NCBI GenBank assembly: GCA_021737245.1
Contig: JAIPEI010000108.1
Location: 1-9,450 of the forward strand
Direction of reading: 5' to 3'
Source: Deltaproteobacteria bacterium
GTDB lineage: Bacteria > Desulfobacterota > DSM-4660 > Desulfatiglandales > HGW-15
DNA: 9,450 nucleotides
The position numbers were made by a program, and so were the translations under genes. Position 1 is the first letter of the stretch. Every line of letters begins with the position of its first letter. Below, in pieces: positions 7,155 to 9,450 of the stretch. The notes beneath the pieces were generated by a model, which was not told the origin of the DNA, did no database searches, and saw nothing but the letters and a program-made list of their open reading frames with translations.

Positions 7155-8144
7155 TCAACCTTCCGCATCCGGGTCCAGCCGGGCGTCCTTTTCCAGATAG
7201 GCCCGGATGTACTCGTCCACGGCGTCCTCGAGGGGCTTGCACCGGTGTGCACACCCGGCGGCCCTGAGCTTGGCCGTGCCCGCACAGGTGTGATACTGAT
7301 ACTTTTCCCTGAGGGCCTCGGGCATGGGGATGTACTCGATCCGCGTCTCCCTGCCCGCGGTTCGGAACATGGCCCGGGCCACGTCGTTCCAGGACCGCGC
7401 CTCCCCTGTGCCGACGTTGAAGAGGCCGTTCGCACGCCGGTTTTCGAGGAAGAAGAGGGTCATCTCCGCGGCGTCCTTGACATAGATGAAATCCCTCTCC
7501 TGCTCCCCGTCGCCGTACTCCTGCCGGTAGGATTCAAAGAGCCGAATCGTCCCCTCGTCCCGGACACCCGGGTAGGCCTTGTGGATGACGCTTCTCATTT
7601 CGCCTTTGTGGTCCTCGTTCGGACCGAACACATTGAAGTACTTGAGCCCCACCATCCGGTCGAGCCAGCCGTTGCGGGCGGCATGCAGGTCGAAGAGGTG
7701 CTTTGAGTAGCCGTACATGTTCAGGGGGCGGAGCGCGTGAAGGGCGGACTCGTCGTCCCTGTATCCCCGGCTCCCGTCGCCGTAAGTGGCCGCACTCGAA
7801 GCGTAGATGAACCGGCAGCCCGGGTGCTGTTCCTGCCATTGGGCGAGACGGAGGGTGTAGCGGTAGTTGTTCTCCATGAGGTAGCCGGCGTCCCTCTCCG
7901 TGGTCGAGGAGCAGGCCCCGAGATGGATGACGGCCCGAATACGGTCGCCGAATGCCTCGTTTTCCAGCCGGTCGATGAACACGTCCCGGTCCAGGTAGTC
8001 CGAAAAGTACAACGGTGCGAGATTCCTCCATTTCTCGGATACGCCCAGGTGATCCACCACCAGGATGTCCTTCTCGCCCCGCCGGTTGAGACGCCAGACG
8101 ACGGCGCTGCCGATGAATCCGGCCCCTCCCGTGACAACGATCAT
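7155..8144 (-). CDS. hldD: ADP-L-glycero-D-manno-heptose 6-epimerase
   Basis: A 329-residue cytoplasmic short-chain dehydrogenase-type sugar-nucleotide epimerase. It converts ADP-D-glycero-beta-D-manno-heptose to the L-glycero form, the last step in making the heptose donor for lipopolysaccharide inner core. Visible features: the Rossmann NAD(P)-binding motif TGGAGFIGS (residues 5-13, GxxGxxG); VVDHLG at the end of the second strand; the active-site serine region IYASSAATYGDG; and the catalytic Tyr144-xxx-Lys148 in NMYGYSKHLFD. The substrate loop KYFNVFGPNEDHKGEM is characteristic of HldD. The C-terminus is about 20 residues longer than the 310-residue E. coli enzyme. The ATG at 8144 follows AGGAGG at an eight-base spacing. 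The gene has its own promoter and stands alone, convergent with the PPIase gene and divergent from the selD operon. It implies a Gram-negative envelope with heptose-containing LPS. Confidence 0.97.
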   Translation of the reverse strand: MIVVTGGAGFIGSAVVWRLNRRGEKDILVVDHLGVSEKWRNLAPLYFSDYLDRDVFIDRLENEAFGDRIRAVIHLGACSSTTERDAGYLMENNYRYTLRLAQWQEQHPGCRFIYASSAATYGDGSRGYRDDESALHALRPLNMYGYSKHLFDLHAARNGWLDRMVGLKYFNVFGPNEDHKGEMRSVIHKAYPGVRDEGTIRLFESYRQEYGDGEQERDFIYVKDAAEMTLFFLENRRANGLFNVGTGEARSWNDVARAMFRTAGRETRIEYIPMPEALREKYQYHTCAGTAKLRAAGCAHRCKPLEDAVDEYIRAYLEKDARLDPDAEG

Positions 8145-8175
8145 ATCCGCTCCCTCCTGAACCGAGTGTGCGGGC

Positions 8176-8204
8176 AGTCTAGGACAGCGGGCCTTGAAGT
8201 GCAA
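8176..8204 (-). promoter_or_regulatory. Sigma70-type promoter of hldD
   Basis: On the minus strand, TTGCAC (8204-8199), a 17-base spacer and TAGACT (8181-8176) form a good promoter. Transcription would start near 8169, leaving a leader of about 25 bases that carries the AGGAGG ribosome binding site. Confidence 0.65.
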
Positions 8205-8275
8205 CCCCCCAACAAGGGTGCCTTCACGAGGGACCGGGCTTCCGTCGCCGGCCGGGCCGCCGGTCCGGAAAGGGC

Positions 8276-8305
8276 TTGACAAGGGCGAAAGCCTCCCGGT
8301 ATGTT
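8276..8305 (+). promoter_or_regulatory. Strong sigma70-type promoter of the selD operon
   Basis: A consensus -35 TTGACA (8276-8281), an 18-base spacer and TATGTT (8300-8305) predict a start near 8311-8313. This promoter is divergent from that of hldD, and the two are about 70 bp apart. It places the in-frame ATG at 8301 inside the -10 box, so that codon cannot be used from this promoter. Confidence 0.7.
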
Positions 8306-8310
8306 GAATC

Positions 8311-8422
8311 ACTCTGGACAAGAAGTCCGGATTTTGCTGGAAAATCAAGGTGTCTTTGCCATGAATCAAGCCACGAAGGCCTTTTCCTCCGAGGGGGGGA
8401 ACGACTCCTTTGTGGCTTTTTC
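8311..8422 (+). ncRNA. Structured leader ending in an intrinsic terminator (attenuator or small RNA)
   Basis: From the predicted start, three hairpins follow in tandem. The first is 8313-8331, TCTGGAC with GTCCGGA around AAGAA, with one G-U pair. The second is 8331-8345, ATTTT with AAAAT around five bases. The third is a 12-bp stem, AAGCCACGAAGG (8368-8379) with CCTTTGTGGCTT (8407-8418), one G-U pair, followed by a T-run to 8421. The last is a recognisable intrinsic terminator. GGAAAA (8339-8344) can also pair with TTTTCC (8382-8387) in the terminator loop, which would compete with hairpin two and constrain the terminator. The unit could be an attenuated leader for the operon downstream or a free RNA of about 110 nt. 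It matches no riboswitch or RNA family that I recognise. Confidence 0.45.
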
Positions 8423-8447
8423 GTTGGGTCGGGGAGCACGGACTGCC

Positions 8448-8609
8448 ATGTCGGGAAACGATGCGCAATACACGTGCCGGGAGTACCGGGAGGAGATGCT
8501 CCTCCTGGGCTTGAGGAGGAGGCTGGAGCAGGAGGATCTGTCCGAGGAGGAAAGGCGGGTGCTTCGGGCCCGGCTGTCGGAGCTGGAAGCCGAGATGGAG
8601 ATGGATTGA
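8448..8609 (+). CDS. Small hypothetical protein, 53 residues
   Basis: I do not recognise a named family. The predicted protein starts MSGNDAQYTCREYREEM and continues as a charged, mainly helical chain (LLLGLRRRLEQEDLSEEERR...ELEAEMEMD) with one cysteine at residue 10. It reads as two amphipathic helices rich in Glu, Arg and Leu, likely a helical hairpin or coiled coil, with no signal peptide or membrane segment. The ATG at 8448 is preceded by GGGGAG at an 11-base distance. An alternative in-frame ATG at 8361 has AAGGTG eight bases upstream and would give 82 residues, but its extra N-terminal part is low in character and overlaps the leader terminator. The gene is 42 bp upstream of the DUF3842 gene in the same operon. 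Codon use with strong G/C in third positions supports real coding. Confidence 0.6.
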   Translation: MSGNDAQYTCREYREEMLLLGLRRRLEQEDLSEEERRVLRARLSELEAEMEMD

Positions 8610-8651
8610 TTCGATCCCGGAGAACGGCCCGCGGGTCGAGGAGGGTTTGAC

Positions 8652-9068
8652 GTGATCCTGATGGTTGTGGACGGCCAGGGCGGAGGGATCGGTGCGGCTG
8701 TGATCAGACGCCTGCGGGAGGTCTTCGATCACGGGCTGTCCATCTACGCCTTGGGGACGAACTCCGTGGCCACCTCCCGCATGATGAAGGCGGGGGCCAA
8801 CAAGGGGGCCACGGGGGAAAACGCCATCACCCAAACCGCCCCCAGGGTGGATGTGATCATCGGCCCGCTGGCGGTGATCATGCCCAACGCCATGATGGGA
8901 GAGCTGACCCCGGCCATGGCCGAGGCCGTCGGCACGAGCGATGCATCCAAGATCCTGATACCGCTCACCCAGGAGAACATCACCGTCGTGGGCGTGCAGG
9001 GGGAGCCCCTTCCTCACCTGGTGGAGCGGGTGGTCGGGGTCCTGAGGGAGATGAAGAGCCATGTGTGA
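8652..9068 (+). CDS. DUF3842 family protein
   Basis: A 138-residue protein that matches the DUF3842 pattern: an N-terminal MVVDGQGGGIGAAVIRRL segment (residues 3-20) resembling a glycine-rich nucleotide-binding loop, then YALGTNSVATSRMMKAGAN, GATGENAI, DVIIGPLAVIMPNAMMGE and ILIPLTQENITVVGV. It probably forms a small alpha/beta (Rossmann-like) domain in the cytoplasm. The family's function is unknown; the glycine loop suggests binding of a nucleotide or cofactor, which is inference. Translation starts at GTG 8652, six bases after GAGGAGGG. The next ATG, at 8661, lies only three codons in and is less well spaced. Its stop overlaps the start of the CooT-like gene by eight bases, indicating translational coupling. 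Confidence 0.9.
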   Translation: MILMVVDGQGGGIGAAVIRRLREVFDHGLSIYALGTNSVATSRMMKAGANKGATGENAITQTAPRVDVIIGPLAVIMPNAMMGELTPAMAEAVGTSDASKILIPLTQENITVVGVQGEPLPHLVERVVGVLREMKSHV

Positions 9069-9261
9069 AGCCTCCGTGTACATCGAAAGGGAAGGCTCGG
9101 AGGAGCTGGTCCTGGAGAGCGTGGATGTGTTGGAAGAAGAGGGGGACGAGGTGCGGATGGTGAGCATCTTCGGCGAGGAGAAACGGCTCAAGGCCAGGGT
9201 GAAGCGGCTTGCCCTGGTGAACCACCGCATCGTCCTGGAGCCTGTGGAGCCTGCGGGCTGA
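9061..9261 (+). CDS. CooT family nickel-binding protein
   Basis: A 66-residue small protein beginning MCEASVYIEREGSEEL and ending HRIVLEPVEPAG, with alternating beta-strand sequence (VLESVDVLEEEGDEVRMVSIFGEE). The length, the cysteine directly after the initiator methionine, and the strand pattern match CooT of Rhodospirillum rubrum and its relatives. In that protein a dimer binds one Ni(II) through Cys2, and it takes part in nickel delivery to CO dehydrogenase. Outside CO-dehydrogenase loci the target of CooT homologues is not established. The ATG is within the end of the DUF3842 gene (8-bp overlap), and selD starts 17 bp downstream, so the three genes should share one transcript. Related domain names include RNA-binding annotations in some databases; the visible Cys2 favours metal binding. 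Confidence 0.85.
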   Translation: MCEASVYIEREGSEELVLESVDVLEEEGDEVRMVSIFGEEKRLKARVKRLALVNHRIVLEPVEPAG

Positions 9262-9278
9262 GAGAGGAGCGGGCAGTA

Positions 9279-9450
9279 TTGACAGCGAAGGACATCCGCA
9301 TACGCCTGACCGAGAAGGTAACGGCCTCCGGTTGAGCGGCCAAGCTGGGTCCGGGGGACCTGGAAGCCGTGATGAAGGAGCTGCCGGCGATCGAGCATCC
9401 GGATCTCATCGTGGGAACGGGAACCTCCGACGATGCGGGGGTGTTTCGTC
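9279..9450 (+). CDS. selD: Selenophosphate synthetase, selenocysteine-containing (3' end outside window)
   Basis: SelD uses ATP and selenide to make selenophosphate, the selenium donor for selenocysteine-tRNA and modified tRNA. Translating from TTG 9279 gives MTAKDIRIRLTEKVTASG, then an in-frame TGA (9333-9335), then AAKLGPGDLEAVMKELP, and GTGTSDDAGVFR at the edge. This matches the SelD N-terminus: the TGA falls exactly at the catalytic Cys/Sec (Cys17 of E. coli), the lysine of AAK three residues on is the conserved catalytic lysine (Lys20), and TSDDAGV is the conserved aspartate motif. The TGA is therefore read as selenocysteine, residue 19. AGGAG (9265-9269) lies nine bases before the TTG, and no better start exists in frame. 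Only 57 codons of roughly 345 are visible. A caller that treats TGA as stop would begin at GTG 9369 or ATG 9372 and lose the active site. It is the last visible gene of the operon, 17 bp after the CooT-like gene. Confidence 0.93.
9333..9368 (+). promoter_or_regulatory. Predicted bacterial SECIS element in selD
   Basis: Directly after the selenocysteine TGA, GGTCC (9348-9352) pairs perfectly with GGACC (9356-9360) around GGG. A lower stem such as GCT (9344-9346) with AGC (9365-9367) or GGC (9338-9340) with GCC (9366-9368) can extend it. The apical loop starts 18 bases after the TGA and begins with G, within the position and loop character known for bacterial SECIS hairpins recognised by SelB. 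Confidence 0.65.

Noticed and set aside
8145..9398. Continuation of the hldD frame upstream on the minus strand for over 400 codons
   Set aside because: It is antisense to the DUF3842, CooT and selD genes, while HldD homology starts exactly at the ATG at 8144, which has an AGGAGG site.

Overview
The window is GC-rich DNA, dense in genes on both strands, and most likely comes from the chromosome of a Gram-negative Desulfobacterota-type (deltaproteobacterial) bacterium. The supporting signs are an LPS-heptose epimerase (HldD), a mitochondrial-type aconitase next to an SCP-2 protein, a cysteine-cluster protein of the kind common in sulfate reducers, and a selenoprotein-encoding operon. The assignment is an inference from gene content. 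I see no phage, insertion sequence with a transposase, or CRISPR array, and no tRNA or rRNA gene.

Layout, left to right. (1) The 3' five-sixths of tex (+), cut by the left edge. (2) A 196-bp gap holding a compound inverted repeat that looks like a small dispersed, MITE- or REP-like element. (3) A minus-strand pair, SCP-2 lipid-binding protein then aconitase. The 173-bp gap between them contains a terminator-like GC hairpin and a duplicated hairpin arm, just upstream of the aconitase start. (4) A 332-bp divergent intergenic region with an AT-rich promoter candidate. (5) Two plus-strand genes, a YkgJ-family cysteine-cluster protein and an exported parvulin-type peptidyl-prolyl isomerase, ending at a good terminator. 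(6) hldD on the minus strand with its own clear promoter. (7) A divergent plus-strand operon: strong sigma70-like promoter, structured leader with an intrinsic terminator, a 53-aa hypothetical protein, a DUF3842 protein, a CooT-like nickel-binding protein, and selD cut by the right edge.

The most notable point is selD. It begins at a TTG codon and has an in-frame TGA at 9333-9335, exactly where the catalytic Cys/Sec of selenophosphate synthetase lies. A hairpin placed as expected for a bacterial SECIS follows it. Selenophosphate synthetase here is therefore itself a selenoprotein, and ordinary gene calling would truncate or miss it. Its overlap or tight spacing with a nickel-binding CooT protein suggests coordinated handling of nickel and selenium, for example for [NiFeSe] hydrogenases, but that link is an inference. 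The promoter-leader-terminator upstream suggests the operon is attenuated, or that a small RNA is made from the leader.
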